Below, in pieces: positions 54,107 through 62,039 of a stretch of DNA of 64,000 nucleotides. Made by a program: the position numbers and the translations under genes. This DNA is from an uncultured Desulfobulbus sp. (GTDB lineage: Bacteria > Desulfobacterota > Desulfobulbia > Desulfobulbales > Desulfobulbaceae). Each line of letters opens with the position of its first letter. The first letter of the stretch is position 1. Where the stretch lies: NCBI RefSeq assembly GCF_963665445.1, contig NZ_OY762276.1, forward strand, positions 2,679,501-2,743,500, given 5' to 3'. The notes beneath the pieces are model-generated. The model searched no databases. It was not told the origin of the DNA and saw nothing but the letters and a program-made list of their open reading frames with translations.

Positions 54107-56705
54107 CCTCCTCGGTGCAGCTGCCCTGACAAAATGCCGGCAGGAACTGGTCGGCAAACAGCCCAAAGAGCCTCTCCACATCTGCCTCACTGCGCATATT
54201 GGTATCCTGCTGGCGGGTAAAGGCGGTCAAGGCTCCCAGGGCAAAGAGGGCTGCACGAAGGATATCGGGCTCCATCAATTTGAGCCGGGCAATGACCAGA
54301 TCCCCTTTGATGTTGCTCTTGAACTCCATCGCCGCCAGCACCCGACCGATAAAGCGGGCCCGCCGTCCTCGGCGCTCGGGATCGGCCAAACCGCCGACAA
54401 ATCGGAAATAGACGTAGTTGCGGCTGATATCCTCGCCCAAATAGGCATCGATAACACTGAAATGATACCCCATGCGCAGGCTGAGGTTGAGATATTCGTG
54501 GCCTACGATCGCCAGATTGGCACCGAGCGAATCAGCAGGTGCGGCCAACATCCCCATGCTGCGCGGCATGCCGGCGAGGATATCGCGCATGCCGAGACTG
54601 GGTGACTCGGTATTCCAGGCCCGCTTGTCGATCAGCCCCGCGAGAAAAACGCGAAAGGGGGTGGAGCTGATCTGTTCGGGCCGAGGCTTGGCGTGGGCAT
54701 CGGGTGCAATACCGCCGCCAATATCCAACACCCGAATATCCATGGGCAACCCCAGGAGCATGGGCCTGGTCCGCAGTGAACCAAGCCCTGGGCGACGCTC
54801 CTGGAAATGGGCCAACTCATCCACTGCGCTCTCATGGCAAAAGTGGATGATATCATGCAGGGTTCGGCAACTCTCGGCCTGAAAATCCTGGGTATCCGGG
54901 TTGACCAGGTTGAGTGGCTGGATAAAACGAAGCAGACGCCTGAGCATGCGGTATTCCCGGTCCTGGGGAGTGAGGTCCATACTCAGACTATCAAAGCGCA
55001 GCATTGCTTCGATGATGCCACTGTAGACCGTGGTCTCACCGCCATCCACCGTCACCTCCGCGCCGACCGGCAGCAGTTCAAGGGCAGCGGGCAGGCCGAA
55101 GATCGAAGGCAGGCGCAGCTCACGGGACACAGTGGCCAGATGACCGGCGGCGGAACCGAATTCGGTGACCAGGCCGGCAGCACGCTGCAGCATCGGCGTG
55201 AGGTTGGGCGAGGCAATTCTCGCCACCGCCACCGCACCCGGCGGAAAACTCTTGGGGTCGGTGGATTCGTCGATGTGGAACACCGGCCCGGCACCCACGC
55301 CGGACTGGCCGGTCTGGCCTCCCTGGCAGAGAATTTTCGCCTCCACCGGTTCGTCGGGCACAAGCTCGACATCCAGATCGAATTTCAGTGGCCGCAGACG
55401 CGTGATGCGGCAAACGCCATCCGCCCATAGCTGCCAGCGCACCTCCAGCGGGGCACCGTAGAGCCGTTCGAGCAGCATGGCCGTTTCTGAAAGCCGCTTC
55501 AACAGCCCCGGTTCAATCAAACCTGAACCATGCGCAAGCGCTCGGTTTTCAGCAGAAATATCGCTGGCCAGACCTGAACCGGCAAACCTGAACCCGGGCA
55601 TCCGTTCGGGGATGTGGGACTGGAGCAGTTCAAAGGGAAAGGTGCGTCTGAGCAGGTAAAAATCCTCGTCATTCTCCGCGGTGAGCACCCGGGCAACCAA
55701 CCCATCCACTGCGGAAAAAGGGTTTCCGGCCAAAGGGCGGGTCTGGATGGCGCCCTTGAGGACAAAACGCGGTTGGGGATTGACAAAGAGGGCGCAATGC
55801 ATCTGCGGCGAGTGCAGGGCCGGCAGTTCTTGGGATATCGTTTGGACGATCTGCTCCAAGCCATGGAGCAGCAGCTCCACCTCTTCCCCGCCTTCAACCA
55901 TGGAAACGGTCGGCCTCCGATCGGCCAGGACAATACGCTCCACGCTGCGGTCAACTCGCCCCTGCCCTTCCACCCGGATCAGGGTCGCCTCGCGCCGCTC
56001 GCCATCGACCTGGATGCGAAAACTGCCCACCTCCTGCAGCGGTTCGTCCTCGGCATCGATCTGGGTAACCACCACCGTCATTGCCTCGCCCGGATGTTCC
56101 TCGACCAGGTGATGGAGGTGATCGATAACCGCGGCCCGTGCCTCCTCGAGCCGCCGGCTGGAGCCGCCTTCGGTGCCGATGGTCCACGATTGCATCGGAT
56201 CAAGGGCACGAATCCCCTCCTCGGTGATGGCAAAGCCATCCACTGGTGCAACCCAGGGGTGGTAAAACAGTTCCGCCAGGCAGACCAGGTCCATCCCCAC
56301 CAGAGGTTCATGCTCCCAGCCGATGGCGCTCAGGGGGAGCACAGCCTCATCGGCCAGGGCATGAACATTGTGCGAGAGAATATCGTCCAACAGGGTACGA
56401 ACTTCCTGGTACCGGTCGTACAGCGGAATATAGCGGTTCGCGGTGAGTGCGTTGAGGCTGTAGACCACATGATGGACCCGATTGGCGATGCTGCTCACCG
56501 AAGCTTCGAGAAAGCTGCGATCAAAGATATATTCGCCGCCGAGCGCCCGCTCCATCTTGGCCATCTCCTCGAGGATGGCATTGTTGAGCAGGAGAATGCG
56601 CTTGAAGTTATTGAACAGTGCCTGCAGCCGCCAGAAGCTGATCTCTGTGTCTGTATCCTGTTTCCCCGAAAGTCCATGCCACCACCGCCCGATCCCCGCG
56701 ACCAT
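54087..56705 (-). CDS. PEP-synthase-like protein, paralogue 2, degenerate ATP-grasp
   Basis: The start at 56705 (MVAGIGRWWHGLSGKQ) gives 872 residues. The N-terminal helical region (LGGEYIFDRSFLEASV) and the shared C-terminal domain (CRTLHDIIHFCHES; YLNLSLRMGYHFSVIDAYLG; NYVYFRFVGG) match the other two paralogues. The phosphohistidine domain keeps H522 in GSAAGHLATVSRE. The RSS...ED...SFAGQ nucleotide-binding motif of the others is not present, so it probably cannot use ATP itself and may receive phosphate or act as a regulatory subunit. It lies 11 bases after the response regulator gene. Confidence 0.82.
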   Translation of the reverse strand: MVAGIGRWWHGLSGKQDTDTEISFWRLQALFNNFKRILLLNNAILEEMAKMERALGGEYIFDRSFLEASVSSIANRVHHVVYSLNALTANRYIPLYDRYQEVRTLLDDILSHNVHALADEAVLPLSAIGWEHEPLVGMDLVCLAELFYHPWVAPVDGFAITEEGIRALDPMQSWTIGTEGGSSRRLEEARAAVIDHLHHLVEEHPGEAMTVVVTQIDAEDEPLQEVGSFRIQVDGERREATLIRVEGQGRVDRSVERIVLADRRPTVSMVEGGEEVELLLHGLEQIVQTISQELPALHSPQMHCALFVNPQPRFVLKGAIQTRPLAGNPFSAVDGLVARVLTAENDEDFYLLRRTFPFELLQSHIPERMPGFRFAGSGLASDISAENRALAHGSGLIEPGLLKRLSETAMLLERLYGAPLEVRWQLWADGVCRITRLRPLKFDLDVELVPDEPVEAKILCQGGQTGQSGVGAGPVFHIDESTDPKSFPPGAVAVARIASPNLTPMLQRAAGLVTEFGSAAGHLATVSRELRLPSIFGLPAALELLPVGAEVTVDGGETTVYSGIIEAMLRFDSLSMDLTPQDREYRMLRRLLRFIQPLNLVNPDTQDFQAESCRTLHDIIHFCHESAVDELAHFQERRPGLGSLRTRPMLLGLPMDIRVLDIGGGIAPDAHAKPRPEQISSTPFRVFLAGLIDKRAWNTESPSLGMRDILAGMPRSMGMLAAPADSLGANLAIVGHEYLNLSLRMGYHFSVIDAYLGEDISRNYVYFRFVGGLADPERRGRRARFIGRVLAAMEFKSNIKGDLVIARLKLMEPDILRAALFALGALTAFTRQQDTNMRSEADVERLFGLFADQFLPAFCQGSCTEEDADEAL

Positions 56706-56715
56706 GTCCACCTCT

Positions 56716-57102
56716 TTAGGAAACGGGCGTTGCCGGCAAGCCCCGGCGTTGCTCTTCGATCCGTTTGACGCAATCGAGAATGTCGCGTAGTTTGAAGGGT
56801 TTGGCCACAAAATCAAAGGCGCCCTTGCGGTAGGATTCCTTGGCCGTCTCCAGGGTGGCAAAGCCAGTGATCACGATCACCTGGGTCTCGGGGGAGGAGG
56901 CCTTGGCATCGTTTAAGATCTGAATGCCGTCCGCTCCCTCCATCTTCAAATCCGTGACCACGATGTCAAAGGTGGTCTCCCGCAAGCGGGCCATGGCCTG
57001 CGTACTGTCGGTGAAAGTTTCCACCGTATGGCCCATCTTCTGAAAGGCGGGCTTGAGCCGTTTACAGACGATGGGTTCGTCATCCAGAATGAGAATCCGC
57101 AT
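56716..57102 (-). CDS. Single-domain response regulator (CheY-like)
   Basis: The start at 57102 (MRILILDDEPIVCKRL), eight bases after GGAGGGG, gives 128 residues. It is only a receiver domain: acidic pair D7/D8, phospho-acceptor D51 (DIVVTDLKMEGADG), Thr in VITGF and Lys in FVAKPFKLRDIL. It has no output domain, so it must act by protein contact. Its place between two PEP-synthase-like genes suggests it is an element of their phosphotransfer. The divergent histidine kinase is a candidate phosphodonor. Confidence 0.92.
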   Translation of the reverse strand: MRILILDDEPIVCKRLKPAFQKMGHTVETFTDSTQAMARLRETTFDIVVTDLKMEGADGIQILNDAKASSPETQVIVITGFATLETAKESYRKGAFDFVAKPFKLRDILDCVKRIEEQRRGLPATPVS

Positions 57103-57133
57103 CGGGCTTGCCCCTCCGCTTGTTGTTGGCATC

Positions 57134-59695
57134 CTATCCTCCAATAGCCTGCATTGCCTGCAGGAAAAGATGAACATGCTGTTCCACATCGGCATCGCTG
57201 TGCATGCGGGCATCGAGCTGGCGGGTGTAGCCGACCAGTCCGCCCAGCATGCGCATACGCAACACCATGCGCTCACAGGAGAGTTTTTTCAGACGGCCGA
57301 CCACCAGATCGCCGTGAATCTCCACCAGGAAATCATAATGCTGCAACACCTTGGCAATAAAGGCGGCCCGCCGTGAACGGCGGATGAACTCGGTTACGCC
57401 GCCGAGAAAACGAAAGTAGATATAGTTGTCGTTGATCGTTTCCGCAATATAGGCGTCGATAATGGTGAAATGATAGCCAAGGCGCATGTTGATGTTCATG
57501 TAATGCTCAAGCACTACCACCAGGTTGCGGCCGATCTCCTCGGGCCGGGCCAGGGAGGCGGAAAAGGTGCGGGTAAAACTGGACATGAAACTGCCCAAGT
57601 CGACCGCCACCGGCTCGGTGCACCACATGCCAAGCCCGCCCATGCCCTGGAGCAACTCCTTGAGCGGCAGGCAGACGATCTGGTCGACCTTGACCGCCGC
57701 GCACTCCGGGTCACAGGTGGTCCCGCCGCCACCGTCGATCACCATCAGCCCGAGCGGGAGGCTTGTCTCCAGCCGTTTGGGTGCGGAAAGGTACCTCGCT
57801 CCCTGCTTCTCGCTGAGATGGATCAACTCCTCCACCCCCTTTTCATGGATGAAACGGGTGATGTCGTGGTAGCTGCGGCAGGCAGACGGCTTGAAATCGT
57901 CGCTCTGCGGATCGAGCAGATGCAGCGGGCTGATCAGCCTGAGCAACCGCCCCAGGAGGCGATATTCGTAGGAGTCTTCGAACACCTCCTCCTCGATCAA
58001 CTCAAAGTGATCCAAAGCGCCGATATTGCCGCGATAGACCGTGTTCTGGGTTGCATCGAGGGTGATTTCATCGCCGTTTTTGAGCAGGATCGTGGCAATC
58101 TCGGTATTGACGATGGTCGGCACCCGATACTCCCGCGAAAGGGTGGCCATGTGGCCGGTGGGTGAGCCGACATCGGTGATGATTCCCTGGGCCTTGTGCA
58201 TGATGGCCGAGTAGCGCGGCGAGGTAAAGCGCGACAGGAGAATGGCGCCGTGGGGAAAACCGGCCAGATCCTGGTCGTTGCTGACCTGAAACACCTTGCC
58301 CACGGCAATGCCCTGCTGGGCGACAAAGCCCTTGCCGGAAAAGATCACCTCCGCATCGCGGGTGGCCTCGGTGATTTCCACGCTGGGCGCCCTCTCCCCA
58401 TGGAGGCGCAACGGCCGCGATTGGAGGATGTAGAGGCTGCCGTCAAGGCCGAAGGTCCATTCGATCTCCTGGGGCCGTTTATAGTAGCGCTCAATGCTCA
58501 TCGCCGCCTGGGCCAGCTGCTCCATCTGCTGCGGGCTCATGCTGACGGCATGCTGCATGGGATCGGGCAGATCCTGCCACTCGGTGCCGCTCTCCGGGGC
58601 AAGGACCAGCTGCCGTGGTTTTTCAGCCACGGTGAGGTCGATCATCGCATACGGAGCTGTGCGGCTAAGGATGATGGTGTCGGCGGAGTGATCTCCCTGG
58701 ACCACGGGCGCACACAAGCCCCACACCGAATTGGCCAGCATGACCCCTTGCCCGGCCTGGGGCGCGTAGGTGTGGATAACACCGCTGACCAGCCCCTTGA
58801 CCATGACCTGACAGCCTACGGCCATGGCGGTCTCGTTTTCATGGAAGCCCTTGACCAACCGGTAGAGCCAGGCCTCCACATCATAGGCGCTGGCCACCAC
58901 CTGGCGGTAACTGTCGATAATGCCCTCGCGGGTCACATTGAGCAGGGAGCGGTACTGACCGGCAAAGCTGATGCTGCCGTCCTCGCCCCAAGCACTGCTG
59001 CGCAGCGCGACCTGCAGCTGTCGCTGGTGCTGCCTTTTGGCCAGGGCGTCATAGCTGCTGAGTATCTCCTGGCAGAGTCTGCGCGGCATGCTCGCGGCCA
59101 AGATGCGCTCTTGCACCTCCTGGGCGAGATGCTCGAGGGCTTCCAGGTTTTCTTCCTGAAAAAGCTGAGCGGCCAATTCCGTCTTGTCAAAGAGATGGTT
59201 GCGCTGGAAAAACTCGAAAAAGGTGCGGGTGGTAATGACAAAACCGTCGGGGACCTTCAACTCCAGACGGTTGCCAATATCACCCAGGTTGGTCATCTTG
59301 GCCCCGGCAAGTTCGTTGTGTTCATGACCGATGGCGGACAGGTCCATGACCCGATCGCCGAGGGTGAACACATGATGACCGGCCAACTCCTCCTGGATCG
59401 CATAACGGATTCGTTCAAAGGCGAGGAAGAGATCGGCGTTTTTGTGCTGATTGAGGATGGAATAGTCGGAAATCAGCTTGAATACCTGATCGCCGAGTTT
59501 ATCCGCGGCCTCGGCAATGTAATGCCCATCGAAAATATACTCGCCCCCCAGCTTGTCCCCCATGTCCGCCATGAGTTCAAGAATCTGATTGTTGCGCTCC
59601 AAGATGCTCTGGAACTTCTTGAACAGCACCGTGAACGGCAAAACCTCTCGTGAAGGCCGCCAGAAGGCGAGTAGATTGTGCAGACCGCTTGCCAT
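57134..59695 (-). CDS. PEP-synthase-like phosphohistidine protein, paralogue 1
   Basis: The 853-residue protein starts MASGLHNLLAFWRPSREV. Helical N-terminus (FKKFQSILERNNQILELM, LGGEYIFDG); ATP-grasp region with ALRSSAWGEDGSISFAGQ and YILQSRPLRL; phosphohistidine domain with H515 in GSPTGHMATLSREYRVP; then the shared unrecognised C-terminal domain (CRSYHDITRFIHEKG; YMNINMRLGYHFTIIDAYIA; NYIYFRFLGG). The PEP-binding barrel is missing. It is the most complete of the three and probably autophosphorylates from ATP. The gene lies 10 bases after the TIGR02186 gene. Confidence 0.86.
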   Translation of the reverse strand: MASGLHNLLAFWRPSREVLPFTVLFKKFQSILERNNQILELMADMGDKLGGEYIFDGHYIAEAADKLGDQVFKLISDYSILNQHKNADLFLAFERIRYAIQEELAGHHVFTLGDRVMDLSAIGHEHNELAGAKMTNLGDIGNRLELKVPDGFVITTRTFFEFFQRNHLFDKTELAAQLFQEENLEALEHLAQEVQERILAASMPRRLCQEILSSYDALAKRQHQRQLQVALRSSAWGEDGSISFAGQYRSLLNVTREGIIDSYRQVVASAYDVEAWLYRLVKGFHENETAMAVGCQVMVKGLVSGVIHTYAPQAGQGVMLANSVWGLCAPVVQGDHSADTIILSRTAPYAMIDLTVAEKPRQLVLAPESGTEWQDLPDPMQHAVSMSPQQMEQLAQAAMSIERYYKRPQEIEWTFGLDGSLYILQSRPLRLHGERAPSVEITEATRDAEVIFSGKGFVAQQGIAVGKVFQVSNDQDLAGFPHGAILLSRFTSPRYSAIMHKAQGIITDVGSPTGHMATLSREYRVPTIVNTEIATILLKNGDEITLDATQNTVYRGNIGALDHFELIEEEVFEDSYEYRLLGRLLRLISPLHLLDPQSDDFKPSACRSYHDITRFIHEKGVEELIHLSEKQGARYLSAPKRLETSLPLGLMVIDGGGGTTCDPECAAVKVDQIVCLPLKELLQGMGGLGMWCTEPVAVDLGSFMSSFTRTFSASLARPEEIGRNLVVVLEHYMNINMRLGYHFTIIDAYIAETINDNYIYFRFLGGVTEFIRRSRRAAFIAKVLQHYDFLVEIHGDLVVGRLKKLSCERMVLRMRMLGGLVGYTRQLDARMHSDADVEQHVHLFLQAMQAIGG

Positions 59696-59705
59696 GTCGG
59701 CTCCG

Positions 59706-60476
59706 TCAGTGCGCTTCCTTGCTTTGGAACACCAGGCCGATCAACAGGCCGCTGACAATGGCAATCACCGTTGCCATCACCCCGTAGAGCACGCTCTTTT
59801 GATAGGCCAGTTCGCTGAGCCATTTGGGAAAGCCGGAAAGCGCCGCCTTGATGGTGGTATCGGCCTCGCCGACCACGGCATCATCGCTGATGGCCACGGC
59901 TTCCACCTTGTACTCACCGGGTTTGAGCGAACTGGGCACCTTGATATGGGCTGTGTAGCTCTGCAGGCCGTTCTTGACTGAGCCGAGTTTGATGCCCTCG
60001 GCGGCCTCATGGTAGAGCCCTTCCTTGGTTTTCAACTTGAGCAGTTCATGGGGAATGTCGATGGACTTGTTCGCCCCCTCCTCTTCCACGCCTATGGCGC
60101 TGGTCAAGGCATCGAGCCGGTAGGAAGCTGCCCCCTTGCCGAGCTGCGGCAGGGGCCGGGTGGCACTGGTCAGACAGACACTGGGCACGTTGGTCAGGGT
60201 CAATTTGCCCACGTTCATCCACAGGAGGCCAAAAACCTTCCCTTTTTCCCGCAGATGGAGATCACCGGGCGTGCCCACCAGGCGAACGATCAGATCGGAC
60301 CCTTCAGGAATTTCACCGGTCACGGTGAGGTCGACACCATTATACTTCGCGCCCATGACAATGGCAGTGGGGGAGACGTTGACGGTCGTCTCCGCTGCCG
60401 GGGCAAGACAGGGCAGAGCAAGCATCAGGGAGGCCAGGAGCAGCCCTTTAATAAATTTCATCAGTTGGATGCGCAT
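59706..60476 (-). CDS. TIGR02186-family exported transmembrane protein
   Basis: The start at 60476, eight bases after GGAGG, gives 256 residues; the upstream ATG at 60494 has no ribosome site. A signal peptide (LLLASLMLALPCLAPAAE) leads to a periplasmic beta-rich domain (VNVSPTAIVMGAKYNGVDL). One C-terminal helix, GVMATVIAIVSGLLIGLVF, anchors it. The family commonly accompanies TauE/SafE permeases, as here, where its ATG lies just past the permease stop. It is probably a periplasmic partner of that transporter. Confidence 0.85.
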   Translation of the reverse strand: MRIQLMKFIKGLLLASLMLALPCLAPAAETTVNVSPTAIVMGAKYNGVDLTVTGEIPEGSDLIVRLVGTPGDLHLREKGKVFGLLWMNVGKLTLTNVPSVCLTSATRPLPQLGKGAASYRLDALTSAIGVEEEGANKSIDIPHELLKLKTKEGLYHEAAEGIKLGSVKNGLQSYTAHIKVPSSLKPGEYKVEAVAISDDAVVGEADTTIKAALSGFPKWLSELAYQKSVLYGVMATVIAIVSGLLIGLVFQSKEAH

Positions 60477-60477
60477 G

Positions 60478-61413
60478 TCAGTGTCCTCCCGCATAGGTCA
60501 ACAGGATCTCCGGTGTGGCCAGCAGATCGTAAAGCATTTTTACCATGACGATGAGAACCAGGGTAGCCAGGAGAATTTTGAGATGTTCGCCGCCGAGTTT
60601 TTTGCCAACCTTGGCCCCGATCTGGGCACCGATGGCGGAACCGAGCATGAGCAACAGGGCGAGGATGAAATCAACGGTATGGTTTTTTGCAGCCTGCATC
60701 ACGGTGACGTTCATGCAGGTAAAAAGAATTTGGAACAGGGAGGTACCGACAACCACGTGCATCGGCATGCGCAGCAGGTAGACCATGACCGGGACCATGA
60801 TGAAGCCGCCGCCGACACCCATGATCGCGGCCAGTACGCCGACCATGATGCCCAGGAGGAAGGGCATCAGCAGGGAGAGACGGATGCCGGAGCGAGTAAA
60901 ATCCATCTGCATTGGCAGAATGCGGATCAGCTTGGCGTAGAGCGACTCCTTGCGGGGCGCTTCCGCCGGTGTCTCTTTTTTCGACTTGCGCATCGCCTGC
61001 AGGCTCTCGAGGAACATGTAGCCGCCGACAAAGCCGAGCATGAGGACATAGGTGATACTGATCAAAAAGTCGGCGTTGCCCATTTTCCGCAGCAGGGCGA
61101 TCACCTGCACGCCGAGGGTACCGCCGACGATGCCGCCGATCAACAGCAACAGCCCCATCTTGATATCGACGTTGCCCTGGCGAAAATGTGCCAGGGTCCC
61201 GGAGGTGGAGGCACCGACGATCTGATTGGAATCGGAGGCGGCGGCTACGGTCGGCGGAATGCCGAGCATGATCAGTAAGGGGGTCATGAGAAAGCCGCCG
61301 CCGACACCAAAGATACCGGAGAGCAGGCCGACTACTCCGCCAAGGCCAAAGATTGCCAGACAGTTGACGCTGGCACCGGCTATGGGGAGGTATAGATTCA
61401 TTGAAAGATCCAT
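60478..61413 (-). CDS. TauE/SafE-family permease (TSUP)
   Basis: The 311-residue protein has about eight membrane helices and the two family repeats with GLLSGIFGVGGGFLMTPLL and GVLAAIMGVGGGFIMVPVM. A basic cytoplasmic loop lies in the middle (RKSKKETPAEAPRKE). TSUP proteins move small sulfur-containing or organic anions such as sulfite, thiosulfate or sulfonates. In a presumed sulfate reducer, sulfur anions are likely but unproven. RBS AGAGG supports the start. Confidence 0.93.
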   Translation of the reverse strand: MDLSMNLYLPIAGASVNCLAIFGLGGVVGLLSGIFGVGGGFLMTPLLIMLGIPPTVAAASDSNQIVGASTSGTLAHFRQGNVDIKMGLLLLIGGIVGGTLGVQVIALLRKMGNADFLISITYVLMLGFVGGYMFLESLQAMRKSKKETPAEAPRKESLYAKLIRILPMQMDFTRSGIRLSLLMPFLLGIMVGVLAAIMGVGGGFIMVPVMVYLLRMPMHVVVGTSLFQILFTCMNVTVMQAAKNHTVDFILALLLMLGSAIGAQIGAKVGKKLGGEHLKILLATLVLIVMVKMLYDLLATPEILLTYAGGH

Positions 61414-61434
61414 CTCATCCTCTTGAAATTTATA

Positions 61435-61854
61435 CTAGACTACAGTTTTAATGGGCGCCACGACTTCCACCTTGCAGTGCAACCGATGACGAAGGGCTCG
61501 CAGCGCAATGGCTTCCTTGGCTGCCGAGCGGGCGTCCTTCCCTCTTGTCTCGTGGACCAAGAGTGCTATCTTGTGGTGGTTGACAAAATCAATTACCTCA
61601 TCCTCATAGGATCCCTCCGTCATGAAATAGTTGACAGTAATCCCCTCGGTCTTGGCTGTTTCCAGCAGGAGCTGCAGCCGTTTTTTCACCACCGAATCGA
61701 GTTCGTTCTGCAAGGCGCCGGTACGCCCGGTGCTCAGCGGGGTGATCAACAGCACGTTCAGCTCGACCTCCATCCGTTTGGCCAGGGAACAGGCATGGCT
61801 CAACGCTGCCCATGCCCCATGTCGTGCATCTATGGCTACCAGTATTTTCTCCAT
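61435..61854 (-). CDS. Universal stress protein (UspA family)
   Basis: The 139-residue protein begins MEKILVAIDARHGAWAALSHA, the Usp fold. The ATP-binding GxxG-9-G(S/T) loop is replaced by VHETRGKDARSAAKEAIAL, so nucleotide binding is doubtful. It is the first gene of the sigma-54 operon, with a GAGGAGG ribosome site in a 14-base leader. Confidence 0.88.
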   Translation of the reverse strand: MEKILVAIDARHGAWAALSHACSLAKRMEVELNVLLITPLSTGRTGALQNELDSVVKKRLQLLLETAKTEGITVNYFMTEGSYEDEVIDFVNHHKIALLVHETRGKDARSAAKEAIALRALRHRLHCKVEVVAPIKTVV

Positions 61855-61878
61855 GGACCTCCTCGTTGCCGCTGACTA

Positions 61879-61894
61879 AGCAAAGAGAATGCCA
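61879..61894 (-). promoter_or_regulatory. Sigma-54 promoter for uspA-tauE-PEP-synthase-like operon
   Basis: The minus strand reads TGGCATTCTCTTTGCT, with GG and GC exactly ten bases apart and near-consensus -24 and -12 boxes. The predicted start is 61868, 14 bases before the uspA ATG. Confidence 0.85.
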
Positions 61895-61958
61895 TTCAAA
61901 TTTTACATGTAATTTCGATTTGTTATGTATTTAGATCACGAATTGCATCATTTTAATA

Positions 61959-62012
61959 TTTCATTTTGAAACCAATGGACGTAATGTCGTCAGGTAGTGT
62001 TTCAATATGAAA
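61959..62012. promoter_or_regulatory. Two enhancer dyads TTTCA-N3-TGAAA
   Basis: TTTCATTTTGAAA (61959-61971) and TTTCAATATGAAA (62000-62012) are centred at -97 and -138 from the sigma-54 start, 41 bases apart (about four helical turns). The second lies 28 bases before the divergent kinase gene, so the same activator may also control its own operon. Confidence 0.75.
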
Positions 62013-62039
62013 TAATCAAAGACAACGGAGGACAGGTCC

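Noticed and set aside
58196-59653. 485-codon plus-strand frame opposite PEP-synthase-like paralogue 1
   Set aside because: Shadow of a GC-rich gene; no domain pattern.
51374-59695. Annotating the three large genes as functional PEP synthase or pyruvate phosphate dikinase
   Set aside because: The PEP/pyruvate-binding C-terminal barrel is missing in all three, and one also lacks the ATP-grasp motif.
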